Notes: generated from the letters alone by a model not told the origin. A DNA stretch of 8,285 nt from Gammaproteobacteria bacterium (GCA_016762975.1 JAESUV010000209.1:6767-15051), one strand, 5' to 3'. Shown: positions 1 to 5,328, numbered from the stretch's first letter. Numbers and translations are program-made.

Positions 1-171
1 AACTACCTCTATGCAGAGTTCACGAGCAGTCTCATGGGTTATGTAGATGATGTAGAGTTTTTGTACGATGCAGCGAGCAATAGCACTCACGTAAGATCCG
101 CCTCCCGCATCGGCTATAGCGATATGGGCGCAAATCGCAAGCGCATTGAGGCAATCCGCACGCAGCTCTAA
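1..171 (+). CDS. DUF1499 family protein, C-terminal fragment
   Basis: The reading frame is open from the first base and ends with TAA at 169-171, leaving the last 56 residues; the start lies outside the window. The visible part reads YLYAEFTSSLMGYVDDVEF, then HVRSASRIGYSDMGANRKRIEAIR. This matches from memory the conserved end of DUF1499 proteins, whose hallmark is a 'fvDDVEf ... vRSASRvGysDlGvNRkRie' pattern. The molecular function of DUF1499 is not established. The gene converges on ubiH, with about 300 bases between the stop codons. No obvious intrinsic terminator follows. The family call is confident; nothing can be said about its N-terminus or whether it carries a signal or membrane segment. 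Confidence 0.85.
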   Translation, partial: NYLYAEFTSSLMGYVDDVEFLYDAASNSTHVRSASRIGYSDMGANRKRIEAIRTQL

Positions 172-475
172 CACGCCGATTTAAAACTTTCTATTTCCTC
201 TCCTTCTCTGCGGTTCAGGCCGATGACGGTCCTTCTCGACTTTATTGTTCCTCGCCTCATTTTCGCAGCCGTGATCACAGCCTCACTGTCGGCACTTAGT
301 ATCGATCTTCAGCAAGTCGGGAAGTAGAAATCACTTAAACGCACCGAGGGAAAGAGACGCGACTGTGTCAGCTGTTACCCCAAATTCCATGAAACTCAAC
401 ACCTCAGCAGCCTTAGTAGCCTTAGTAGCCTTAGTAGCCTTAGCAGCATCATTAGCCTTAACGTCCATGGATGGA
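172..475. other. Convergent intergenic spacer (DUF1499 / ubiH)
   Basis: About 300 bases lie between two convergent stop codons. I see no convincing gene here. The spacer holds a 9-bp tandem repeat (listed separately). It also holds a short inverted repeat, GTCCAT-GG-ATGGAC at 463-476, touching the ubiH stop codon; read on the minus strand it would form a 6-bp hairpin just after ubiH but has no T-run, so it is not a classical terminator. A 34-codon frame at 223-327 has a hydrophobic middle but only a weak ribosome site. Confidence 0.5.
402..446. repeat. 9-bp tandem repeat, about five units
   Basis: Three exact copies of CCTTAGTAG (411-419, 420-428, 429-437) are followed by CCTTAGCAG (438-446) and preceded by the degenerate CCTCAGCAG (402-410). 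Two weaker units may continue to about 464. The 9-base period keeps any reading frame, and on the plus strand it would read as repeated Leu-Val-Ala. It lies just downstream of the ubiH stop on the other strand. Such arrays change copy number by replication slippage; any function is unknown. Confidence 0.85.
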
Positions 476-1717
476 CTATTTTTGTCCGCCCTTATTCAGG
501 CCCATCAACCGTTCGGCAATGCCCCGACGCAGCGTTGGCATCAGCTCGATTGCCACTAAGCCAAATTTTCGCAACCATACCTTCGCCTCATTGTTACTGG
601 AGAATAACTTGGTGATGTTGTGAGTGAATTGAGTGGTTGTTGTCTGATCTGCTTTCTGCCGTGCAACATATTCCAGCAGTACATTCATCTCGCCTAGTGC
701 TAAGCCGCGCTGCTGTGCGTTGATCAGTATATCGACCAAGGCTTGAACGTCTCTCAGAGCTAGATTCAGCCCCTGACCTGCGACTGGATGGAGTGTATGG
801 GCAACATTACCCAATAGCACCAAACCCGGTCGCACCTGCTCCTTCGCAATGGAAAGGCTTAATGGATACACAAACGTCTCGCCGATCTCTAGAATTTCCC
901 CGAGCTTATAGCCGAACCGTTCTTGCAGTAGAGGAAGCAGTTCGTCGCCCAGTTCTGCGTACTGCGCCGCCTGCTCGACTGACAAGGTCCAGACCAGAGA
1001 CCCTCTATTCTTGCCATCTATCGATTTAAGTGGCAATACGGCAAGTGGGCCGGTGTCGGTAAATCGCTCGAACGCAATATTCTGATGTGGTTTCTCAAAA
1101 ACAATATTCGCTATTAGCGCATGCTGGTCATAGCGCTCAATCGATTGTGCGATACCTAGCTGTTCACATACAGGAGACTTACCGCCGTCTGCTAGCACGA
1201 CCAGAGAGGTATCTATGCTTGTTTCGGTATCGCCGTGGTTCAGAGAAAGCTGCATACCTTTCTCAGTTGCCTTCACAAAAGACACTAGCGCAGGGCACAG
1301 TAGATTTATCTTTTCCGATTCATGCAATCTTGCATTAAGAGCCTGACCCAGCAGTTTGTTCTCAACTACATAGCCAAGGGCTTCTACATTCTGCTCATCT
1401 CTGTTAATTTCGACCGAGCCGAGACGGCCGCGATCGGAAATGTGAATCTCATGTATAGCGGAAACAGCATCGTCTAACGCTTGCCATAAATCGATGCCTT
1501 CGAAGAATTTTCGCGTACCGAACGAGAGAGCAGTAGACCTCGCATCAAAGCTAGATTGCTCCGCCAAGTTAGCATTCGACGGGATTGCCTCTATAACTAA
1601 AATTGAAAGAGAAGTCTCAGCCAGCGCCTCTTCCAATGCACAGCAAAAACTCGCGCCCACCATACCGCCGCCCACTACGACAAGATCATAGAATTTGTCT
1701 GGCTTCGATATTTGCAT
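476..1717 (-). CDS. ubiH: 2-octaprenyl-6-methoxyphenol hydroxylase (ubiquinone biosynthesis)
   Basis: A 413-residue FAD-dependent aromatic hydroxylase of the UbiH/COQ6 family, expected to act at the inner membrane on a prenylated phenol intermediate of ubiquinone synthesis. Visible motifs are the dinucleotide-binding GGGMVG at residues 16-21, DARSTALS at 58-65, SDRG at 94-97 followed by ALGYVVE at 113-119, ADGG at 176-179, and GNVAHTLHPVAGQG at 303-316. Members of this family divide into UbiH, UbiI and UbiF. The SDRG segment and the GN (rather than GD) before the AHTLHP motif favour UbiH, as does the position downstream of pepP. The ATG start is supported by GGAG at 1731-1728 with a 10-base spacer. 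It follows pepP on the same strand after an unusually long 181-base gap, and no ubiI follows it. Confidence 0.9.
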   Translation of the reverse strand: MQISKPDKFYDLVVVGGGMVGASFCCALEEALAETSLSILVIEAIPSNANLAEQSSFDARSTALSFGTRKFFEGIDLWQALDDAVSAIHEIHISDRGRLGSVEINRDEQNVEALGYVVENKLLGQALNARLHESEKINLLCPALVSFVKATEKGMQLSLNHGDTETSIDTSLVVLADGGKSPVCEQLGIAQSIERYDQHALIANIVFEKPHQNIAFERFTDTGPLAVLPLKSIDGKNRGSLVWTLSVEQAAQYAELGDELLPLLQERFGYKLGEILEIGETFVYPLSLSIAKEQVRPGLVLLGNVAHTLHPVAGQGLNLALRDVQALVDILINAQQRGLALGEMNVLLEYVARQKADQTTTTQFTHNITKLFSSNNEAKVWLRKFGLVAIELMPTLRRGIAERLMGLNKGGQK

Positions 1718-1733
1718 CTAAGTAGTACTCCAT

Positions 1734-1747
1734 CCGCCTCTAGGCGG
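1734..1747 (-). promoter_or_regulatory. Small hairpin beside the ubiH ribosome site
   Basis: CCGCCT and AGGCGG form a 14-base inverted repeat. In the minus-strand transcript the hairpin ends just before the GGAG ribosome-binding sequence at 1731-1728, which stands 10 bases before the ubiH ATG. A GC-rich stem this close could affect ribosome access to ubiH. This is a structural observation; regulation is an inference. Confidence 0.45.
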
Positions 1748-1755
1748 CAGGTTCA

Positions 1756-1852
1756 GTGAGTTTGTCTGTGTTCAAAGTAAGGTGCGTCTTGCCGGCAAGG
1801 ATTATCCCTTAGCAAAAGTTATAACGCCATCCATGGGGGCAGACAAACTCAC
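1756..1852. repeat. 97-bp element bounded by 13-bp perfect inverted repeats
   Basis: GTGAGTTTGTCTG at 1756-1768 is repeated exactly in inverted orientation at 1840-1852, so the 97-base segment has matched termini. Inside lies a perfect 12-base palindrome, CTTGCCGGCAAG at 1788-1799. The 8-mer CCTCTAGG occurs on both sides (1737-1744 and 1852-1859), although the left copy is 11 bases from the terminus, so it is not a clean target duplication. No open frame fills it. It could be a miniature mobile or dispersed palindromic repeat, or a structured leader for ubiH. Neither can be decided from one copy. Confidence 0.7.
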
Positions 1853-1873
1853 CTCTAGGGCACTAGTCTGATG

Positions 1874-1896
1874 CTCGCCAATTAGAGTCGGGCGAG
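1874..1896 (-). repeat. Hairpin just after the pepP stop codon
   Basis: CTCGCC (1874-1879) and GGCGAG (1891-1896) form a 6-bp stem with an 11-base loop, beginning 2 bases past the pepP stop in the minus-strand transcript. No T-run follows, so it is more likely an mRNA 3'-end stabilising or processing structure than an intrinsic terminator. Confidence 0.4.
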
Positions 1897-1898
1897 TA

Positions 1899-3221
1899 CT
1901 AGCAAACTGCACTCGACATGAATGACTCTATCTCTTCTACTGTCTTTGGGATTCCTTTGCTTAGGATCTTTCTCCCTTGCCTGGCAACCAACACGTCGTC
2001 TTCTATTCGAATACCGATTCCACGCCAGCGTTTCTCAACTTTCTTATTCTCTGGCGAGATATAGATGCCTGGCTCTATGGTCGTGACCATTCCCGGCTCA
2101 AGCAGTCGCCAGTGATTGTCTATCTTATAATCTCCAACGTCATGTACGTCCATACCAATCCAATGGCCCACACGGTGCATGTAGAAGTCGCGATAGGCCT
2201 CAGCCTTGATTAGCTGATTCACCTTTCCTTTCAACAACCCCAAGCCTACCAAGCCTTGCGTTATTACTTTAACCGAAGCATTGTGCGGCTCGTCCCAAGA
2301 GACGCCAGGGGCAACTGCATCAATCGCGGCATTCTGCGCAGCCAACACAATCTCATAGATAGCTTTTTGCTCTGGAGAAAACTTTCCTGTTGCGGGAAAT
2401 GTACGAGTGATATCAGAGGCGTAGTATTCGTATTCACAACCTGCATCTATTAGTACCAGGTCGCCCTCTTTTACCTCGGAGTCGTTTGCATTGTAGTGTA
2501 AAATGCAGGCATTCTCTCCCGTCGCAACTATAGAATTGTACGCTGGTGCCCGGCTACCATTGCGAGCAAAGGCATAAAGCAATTCCGCCTCCATCTCATA
2601 TTCTTTAATCCCAGGTTTGCAACAAGCCATAGCGCGCTTATGGCCTTCTGCCGAAATTTTCGCCGCTTTTTCCATTAGCTTGATTTCGCCAGCACTTTTA
2701 AATAGTCGTAATTCATGCAACAAATGATCAAGTACGAGAAATTCTCCCGGCGGATGCGCTCCCATCTTTACCTTGTTTCGAATGACTTTGACCCAGTCCA
2801 TGACCTGATTGTCGAATTGGTCATCTTTGCCCATCGAGTAGTACACGCGATCACGCCCTTCGATCAACCCCGGCAAGATGTCATCGATATCACTGATTGG
2901 AAACGCATCATCGATTCCTAATTCTTCTCGCGCTGCATCGGGGCCCATAAGAATGCCAGTCCAGAGCTCTTTCTGCTTGTCCTTCTCCTGACAGAACAGC
3001 ACGGCTTCTCCCCCCTTGCGTCCCGGTATCAGAGCCAAGAATGCATGCTCCTCTTTGAGCCCTGTCAGATAGTAGAAATCACTATTTTGTCGATACAGGT
3101 ATTCGGCATCGCCGTTGCGTATATGCGGCGGCGCCGATGCCAGTAGCGCTATGCTATTCGGTTCCATCTGCGCCATTAACTCCGTCCGGCGGAGCTTCAT
3201 CTCACGGTATTTACTGCTCAT
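1899..3221 (-). CDS. pepP: Xaa-Pro aminopeptidase (aminopeptidase P II)
   Basis: A 440-residue cytoplasmic metallopeptidase that removes N-terminal residues preceding proline. It has the usual two-part layout: an N-terminal domain to about residue 175 and a C-terminal 'pita-bread' catalytic domain. All five expected metal ligands are visible: Asp259 in LVLIDAG, Asp270 in SDITRTF, His353 in HRVGHWIG, Glu383 in TIEPGIY and Glu407 in IRIEDD. Their spacing is essentially that of E. coli PepP (about 440 residues). His349 and His360 also match conserved active-site histidines. The ATG start is supported by a GAGG ribosome site 5 bases upstream. It is transcribed toward ubiH, the classic pepP-ubiH order. 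The ygfB gene that normally precedes pepP is missing: only 224 bases separate it from the divergent gene. Confidence 0.95.
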   Translation of the reverse strand: MSSKYREMKLRRTELMAQMEPNSIALLASAPPHIRNGDAEYLYRQNSDFYYLTGLKEEHAFLALIPGRKGGEAVLFCQEKDKQKELWTGILMGPDAAREELGIDDAFPISDIDDILPGLIEGRDRVYYSMGKDDQFDNQVMDWVKVIRNKVKMGAHPPGEFLVLDHLLHELRLFKSAGEIKLMEKAAKISAEGHKRAMACCKPGIKEYEMEAELLYAFARNGSRAPAYNSIVATGENACILHYNANDSEVKEGDLVLIDAGCEYEYYASDITRTFPATGKFSPEQKAIYEIVLAAQNAAIDAVAPGVSWDEPHNASVKVITQGLVGLGLLKGKVNQLIKAEAYRDFYMHRVGHWIGMDVHDVGDYKIDNHWRLLEPGMVTTIEPGIYISPENKKVEKRWRGIGIRIEDDVLVARQGRKILSKGIPKTVEEIESFMSSAVC

Positions 3222-3311
3222 TTCAACCTCAGGTACCTGTATTTAAATTCAGCGCACAAGCATATAGCTGTCTTATAGGGGAGCCAAGTACCAATTTTTG
3301 CAATTCCATTA

Positions 3312-3340
3312 TTGACCCCCTTCCAACTCAGCTCTATAGT
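3312..3340 (+). promoter_or_regulatory. Sigma70-type promoter for the coiled-coil/zapA genes
   Basis: TTGACC at 3312-3317 and TATAGT at 3335-3340 are separated by exactly 17 bases, each one mismatch from consensus. Transcription would start near 3347 and leave a leader of about 100 bases before the ATG at 3446. No equally good promoter was seen for pepP on the opposite strand of this divergent region. Confidence 0.65.
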
Positions 3341-3445
3341 TAGGGAATTGTTAATGTAAATCCTAAACTAAAGCCAATAGTGCGTTGCGGGCATTGAGAA
3401 TTAACACCCGCTAGGAATACCGATAGTAATAAGAGAAACTGCAAG

Positions 3446-3652
3446 ATGAACGAAGACAGATTCCAAACATTGAGCGAGAAAGTCGATGACCTTATCGACC
3501 TCTGTGCTGACATGAAGCACCAAAATCAAATCTTGAAAGCTGGAGAGAATTCTTGGCGGAGCGAACGCAAGCAATTGATGGATAAGAATAAAGATGCCAA
3601 GTCGAAACTGGAATCTATACTCGTACGCCTGAAAGCCATGGACCAATCCTAG
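3446..3652 (+). CDS. TIGR02449 family small coiled-coil protein (ZapB-like)
   Basis: A 68-residue protein, highly charged and without cysteine-rich or membrane segments. Hydrophobic residues fall at heptad-like spacing through most of its length (for example L9, V13, L16, I17, L19 and later L44, L55, I58, L59, L62), indicating one long coiled coil. Length, composition and position directly before zapA match the TIGR02449 proteins of Pseudomonas and relatives, which resemble the FtsZ-ring factor ZapB. A divisome role alongside ZapA is inferred from context, not shown. The ribosome site is weak (AAGAGA at 3431-3436), but there is no other in-frame start nearby. It shares the 3312-3340 promoter and is likely co-transcribed with zapA 95 bases downstream. 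Confidence 0.8.
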   Translation: MNEDRFQTLSEKVDDLIDLCADMKHQNQILKAGENSWRSERKQLMDKNKDAKSKLESILVRLKAMDQS

Positions 3653-3688
3653 GGCGTTTTGCCTCTTTTGGCCCGTTAACCATAGCGC

Positions 3689-3721
3689 CGTTTTGATATT
3701 TAGCCTTAGGTCGTTTTGATA
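3689..3721 (+). repeat. Direct repeat upstream of zapA
   Basis: CGTTTTGATA occurs at 3689-3698 and again at 3712-3721, start to start 23 bases, about two helical turns. A shorter related CGTTTTG is at 3655-3661, right after the preceding stop codon. The spacing on one face of the helix would suit a dimeric regulator upstream of zapA, but no known operator is recognised. Confidence 0.45.
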
Positions 3722-3747
3722 ATAAGTACAATTATTTAGGTAATGTG

Positions 3748-4062
3748 ATGAGCGAACAAAGTACATCGGTACAAGTAAAAATCTTGGACAAAGAGTATCA
3801 GGTAAATTGCCCACCCTCTGATCAGGAAGCGCTGATTAAGTCCGCACGGTACCTAGACGAGAACATGCGCAAGATTAAAGGCCGTGGAAATATTCACGGT
3901 GTCGAAAAGATCGCCGTAATGGCCGCGCTAAACATTACCCACGATATGCTACGCAAGAACCGGCTCATCAATGAAACCCGCCAGAGTACTGCACAGCATG
4001 TGCAGGGCATAGAAACCAAGATCGACTTAGCCATTGCCCATAGCCGTCAGCTAGAGATTTAA
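3748..4062 (+). CDS. zapA: Cell division protein ZapA
   Basis: A 104-residue Z-ring-associated protein that bundles FtsZ protofilaments in the cytoplasm at midcell. The N-terminal globular part carries the family signatures VQVKILDKEYQVNCPP (residues 8-23, NCPP at 20-23) and AALNI (59-63). The C-terminal part from about residue 64 is a charged coiled coil used for dimer and tetramer formation. An upstream GTG at 3745 is also in frame, but ATG 3748 is preferred because TTAGG at 3736-3740 is then 7 bases away rather than 4. Length is close to the usual 100-110. It lies between the ZapB-like gene and 6S RNA, as in many gammaproteobacteria. Confidence 0.93.
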   Translation: MSEQSTSVQVKILDKEYQVNCPPSDQEALIKSARYLDENMRKIKGRGNIHGVEKIAVMAALNITHDMLRKNRLINETRQSTAQHVQGIETKIDLAIAHSRQLEI

Positions 4063-4082
4063 ACAAGCACCACTCTTTCAAG

Positions 4083-4101
4083 AGAGATGCTCCGCATCTC
4101 T
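4083..4101 (+). repeat. Hairpin after zapA, followed by a C9 tract
   Basis: AGAGATGC and GCATCTCT form a perfect 8-bp stem with a 3-base loop (TCC), 20 bases after the zapA stop. It is followed by nine consecutive C residues (4103-4111) and then CTTTCC-like pyrimidines instead of the usual T-run. It is in the right place to end zapA mRNA but is atypical for an intrinsic terminator. Confidence 0.55.
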
Positions 4102-4170
4102 ACCCCCCCCCTTTCCTTCCAGAAACCTCTGCTTGTTATTACTCATGCCATAGATTCATCACCACACCAA

Positions 4171-4246
4171 GCCCACAGAGGGGGGGTATCCCAGCGAACA
4201 ATCAGGGCCGCAGGTCCGTTCGCAGGGATGCCCTCCCTCTGTGGGC
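4171..4246. repeat. Near-perfect 76-nt stem-loop between zapA and ssrS
   Basis: GCCCACAGAGGG (4171-4182) pairs exactly with CCCTCTGTGGGC (4235-4246). The pairing continues inward through 4183-4192 with 4225-4234 (two G-U pairs) and, after one A-A mismatch, 4194-4199 with 4218-4223. A further small stem (GGGCC 4205-4209 with GGTCC 4213-4217, one G-U) caps it with a GCA loop; only a five-base bulge (4200-4204) interrupts the 5' side. In total about 33 pairs are formed in 76 bases. No T-run follows on either strand, and it does not carry the integron attC core sequences. It is much longer than an ordinary terminator. Its identity is unknown: a small RNA, a dispersed palindromic element or a processing site are all possible. 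Confidence 0.8.
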
Positions 4247-4268
4247 GATGCAACAACAAGGCCGAGCA

Positions 4269-4292
4269 GAAAGAGGCTTCTGCCCCTCTTTC
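4269..4292 (+). repeat. Hairpin upstream of the 6S RNA promoter
   Basis: GAAAGAGG (4269-4276) pairs with CCTCTTTC (4285-4292), an 8-bp stem with an 8-base loop, followed by CTTATTGTTCC. An alternative pairing GCAGAA/TTCTGC (4266-4271/4278-4283) overlaps it, so the two are mutually exclusive. It may finish transcription entering from zapA before the 6S promoter, but the downstream T content is low. Confidence 0.45.
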
Positions 4293-4312
4293 CTTATTGT
4301 TCCTCCTCGATA

Positions 4313-4318
4313 TATACT
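4313..4318 (+). promoter_or_regulatory. -10 element of the 6S RNA promoter
   Basis: TATACT ends 11 bases before the predicted 6S RNA closing stem at 4330, placing initiation near 4325-4330. No good -35 hexamer is seen 16-18 bases upstream (TTCCTT at 4290-4295 is the candidate). Confidence 0.5.
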
Positions 4319-4329
4319 TAACGCGATAG

Positions 4330-4503
4330 TTCCCTAGAGCATTTGCCAATCAATACTTGTTCTTGAGCCGATACTTATATCACCGGAGGCAACTCGACAG
4401 ATGTTGTTGTGCATGTCCGCTAGTCGGAAAGCCTTATACATCGCGGGAGCCACCACCTGAACCTTTGGGTTCAGGGCAAATTTGGTAGCGGTGTTCCGGG
4501 GGG
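4330..4503 (+). ncRNA. ssrS: 6S RNA
   Basis: 6S RNA binds the sigma70 RNA polymerase holoenzyme by mimicking an open promoter and dampens transcription in stationary phase. The location between zapA and ygfA is the classical one. Sequence matches to E. coli 6S recalled from memory include GAGCCGATA (4365-4373), AAGCCTTA (4429-4436) and the hairpin CCTGAACC/GGTTCAGG (4456-4463/4468-4475). The ends close as a long imperfect helix: TTCCCTAGAGCA (4330-4341) with TGTTCCGGGGGG (4492-4503), with G-U pairs and one mismatch. A second helix joins GCCAA (4345-4349) to TTGGT (4482-4486). The large internal bubble between these arms is where RNA polymerase would bind and where a product RNA (pRNA) would be copied, by analogy beginning opposite 4372. 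Exact ends are estimated to within several bases. A short T-run at 4512-4516 follows. Confidence 0.9.
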
Positions 4504-4504
4504 C

Positions 4505-4535
4505 TTGACAATTTTTCACTCTAATTCATTATTAT
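4505..4535 (+). promoter_or_regulatory. Possible ygfA promoter overlapping the 6S gene tail
   Basis: A consensus TTGACA at 4505-4510 is followed by CATTAT (4527-4532, spacer 16) or TATTAT (4530-4535, spacer 19). Initiation would fall at about 4539-4542, at or next to the ygfA ATG. No ribosome-binding sequence is visible before that ATG, so a leaderless mRNA is plausible. Co-transcription with 6S RNA, as known in E. coli, is the alternative. Confidence 0.4.
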
Positions 4536-4541
4536 CCTTCT

Positions 4542-5132
4542 ATGTCTCATTCTCGCAATACATTACGTTCTTCTCTCCGCGCAAAGCGTCAAGAGTTAAG
4601 CACTGAGCAACAAATGGCCGCTTCACTCGCCTTGTTCAAGATGCTCGGAAATCAAGATTTCTTTCGTGTCGCCCAGCGTATCGCCTTCTATCAGGTTGCA
4701 GACGGCGAACTCGACCCGCGCATGCTGCTAGACCTAGCTCTCAGCGAAGGAAAATCTTGCTTCCTCCCCATCATTCAGAAAGATAGTCCCGAGTTCGTTT
4801 CTTTCGCCCCTTATGATGCCAACACCGAATTAGTACCCAATAAATGGGGAATAGCCGAGCCACCAGTATCCGAGGTCATCTCTCCAACCAATTTCGATGT
4901 GGTTTTCGTGCCGCTAGTTGCGTTTAGTAAGGATTGTTTTCGGCTGGGAATGGGTAAAGGCTTTTACGACCGTACTTTCAGTTTCAAGATCTTTAATCGC
5001 CGCAGCAACCCGCTGCTTGTGGGTCTCGCGCACGAGTGCCAGTTAGTCGATTCTTTTCCAGTGGAAAGCTGGGATGTCCGATTGGACGCGGTTGCCACCG
5101 AGAGTAAAATTTACCGCCCCGCTACTGCATAG
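4542..5132 (+). CDS. ygfA: 5-formyltetrahydrofolate cyclo-ligase
   Basis: A 196-residue cytoplasmic enzyme of the 5-FCL/MTHFS family, which uses ATP to turn 5-formyltetrahydrofolate into 5,10-methenyltetrahydrofolate and returns stored folate to one-carbon metabolism. Visible motifs are the basic N-terminus (LRAKRQELS, 12-20), DGELD at 54-58, VFVPLVAFSKDCFRLGMGKG at 121-140 with FYDR at 141-144 (the nucleotide-binding signature of the family), and a C-terminal DVRLDAVATE at 178-187. Length is normal. The ATG lies 39 bases after the 6S RNA, matching the ssrS-ygfA arrangement of other gammaproteobacteria where the two are linked in transcription. The start lacks a Shine-Dalgarno sequence (the preceding bases are pyrimidine-rich). 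No strong terminator follows. Confidence 0.93.
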   Translation: MSHSRNTLRSSLRAKRQELSTEQQMAASLALFKMLGNQDFFRVAQRIAFYQVADGELDPRMLLDLALSEGKSCFLPIIQKDSPEFVSFAPYDANTELVPNKWGIAEPPVSEVISPTNFDVVFVPLVAFSKDCFRLGMGKGFYDRTFSFKIFNRRSNPLLVGLAHECQLVDSFPVESWDVRLDAVATESKIYRPATA

Positions 5133-5235
5133 GGCGAAATACTGATACCGCCTATCCTTGGCTCATTTTTCGTTATCTTAAAACTGGTTTCGCTCTAGTC
5201 TCACGCCACTGTCTGTAGCAGCTTTTCTGATATTG

Positions 5236-5328
5236 CTAGAGCAATGCGCTGTGAGCAACGCCGCTAGCCAGCACGCCCACTACGAATAGGGTGATAACAA
5301 CCATAACCATATCTGGTTTCTTGCTCAT
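5236..5328 (-). CDS. Predicted 30-residue single-span membrane protein
   Basis: An ATG at 5328-5326 opens a 30-codon frame ending in TAG at 5238-5236. A good ribosome site supports it: GGAG 6 bases before the ATG. The peptide begins MSKKPD and continues with a hydrophobic stretch from about residue 7 to 25 (MVMVVITLFVVGVLASGVA), ending HSALL. This is a short positive N-terminus followed by one transmembrane helix, a typical layout for bacterial small membrane proteins. I do not recognise a named family. It runs opposite the imuAB operon; its start is about 155 bases from the LexA box, so shared damage control is conceivable but not shown. The stop overlaps a short inverted repeat (ATTGCT/AGCAAT, 5232-5245). 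Confidence 0.6.
   Translation of the reverse strand: MSKKPDMVMVVITLFVVGVLASGVAHSALL

Noticed and set aside
223..327. 34-codon frame with a hydrophobic middle downstream of DUF1499
   Set aside because: Only a weak ribosome site and no recognisable family; it cannot be told from a chance frame.
365..559. 64-codon GTG-started frame reading through the 9-bp repeat
   Set aside because: Its hydrophobic stretch comes from the tandem repeat, there is no convincing ribosome site, and its 3' end lies antisense inside ubiH.
465..1836. CCATGGATGG shared on both flanks of ubiH in opposite orientation
   Set aside because: A 10-base match is expected many times by chance in a window this size.
3401..3814. 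137-codon minus-strand frame
   Set aside because: It lies antisense over the TIGR02449 coiled-coil gene and the start of zapA, both of which are well supported, and its protein resembles nothing known.
4171..4246. Integron attC site
   Set aside because: The outer arms read GCCCACAG/CTGTGGGC and lack the RYYYAAC/GTTRRRY core sites; no integrase or cassette is present.
4087..4349. Open frames on both strands over the zapA-ssrS spacer
   Set aside because: They are created by the long GC-rich inverted repeats; the DNA is better explained by structure than by coding.
4334..4519. 61-codon minus-strand frame
   Set aside because: It is entirely antisense to the 6S RNA gene.
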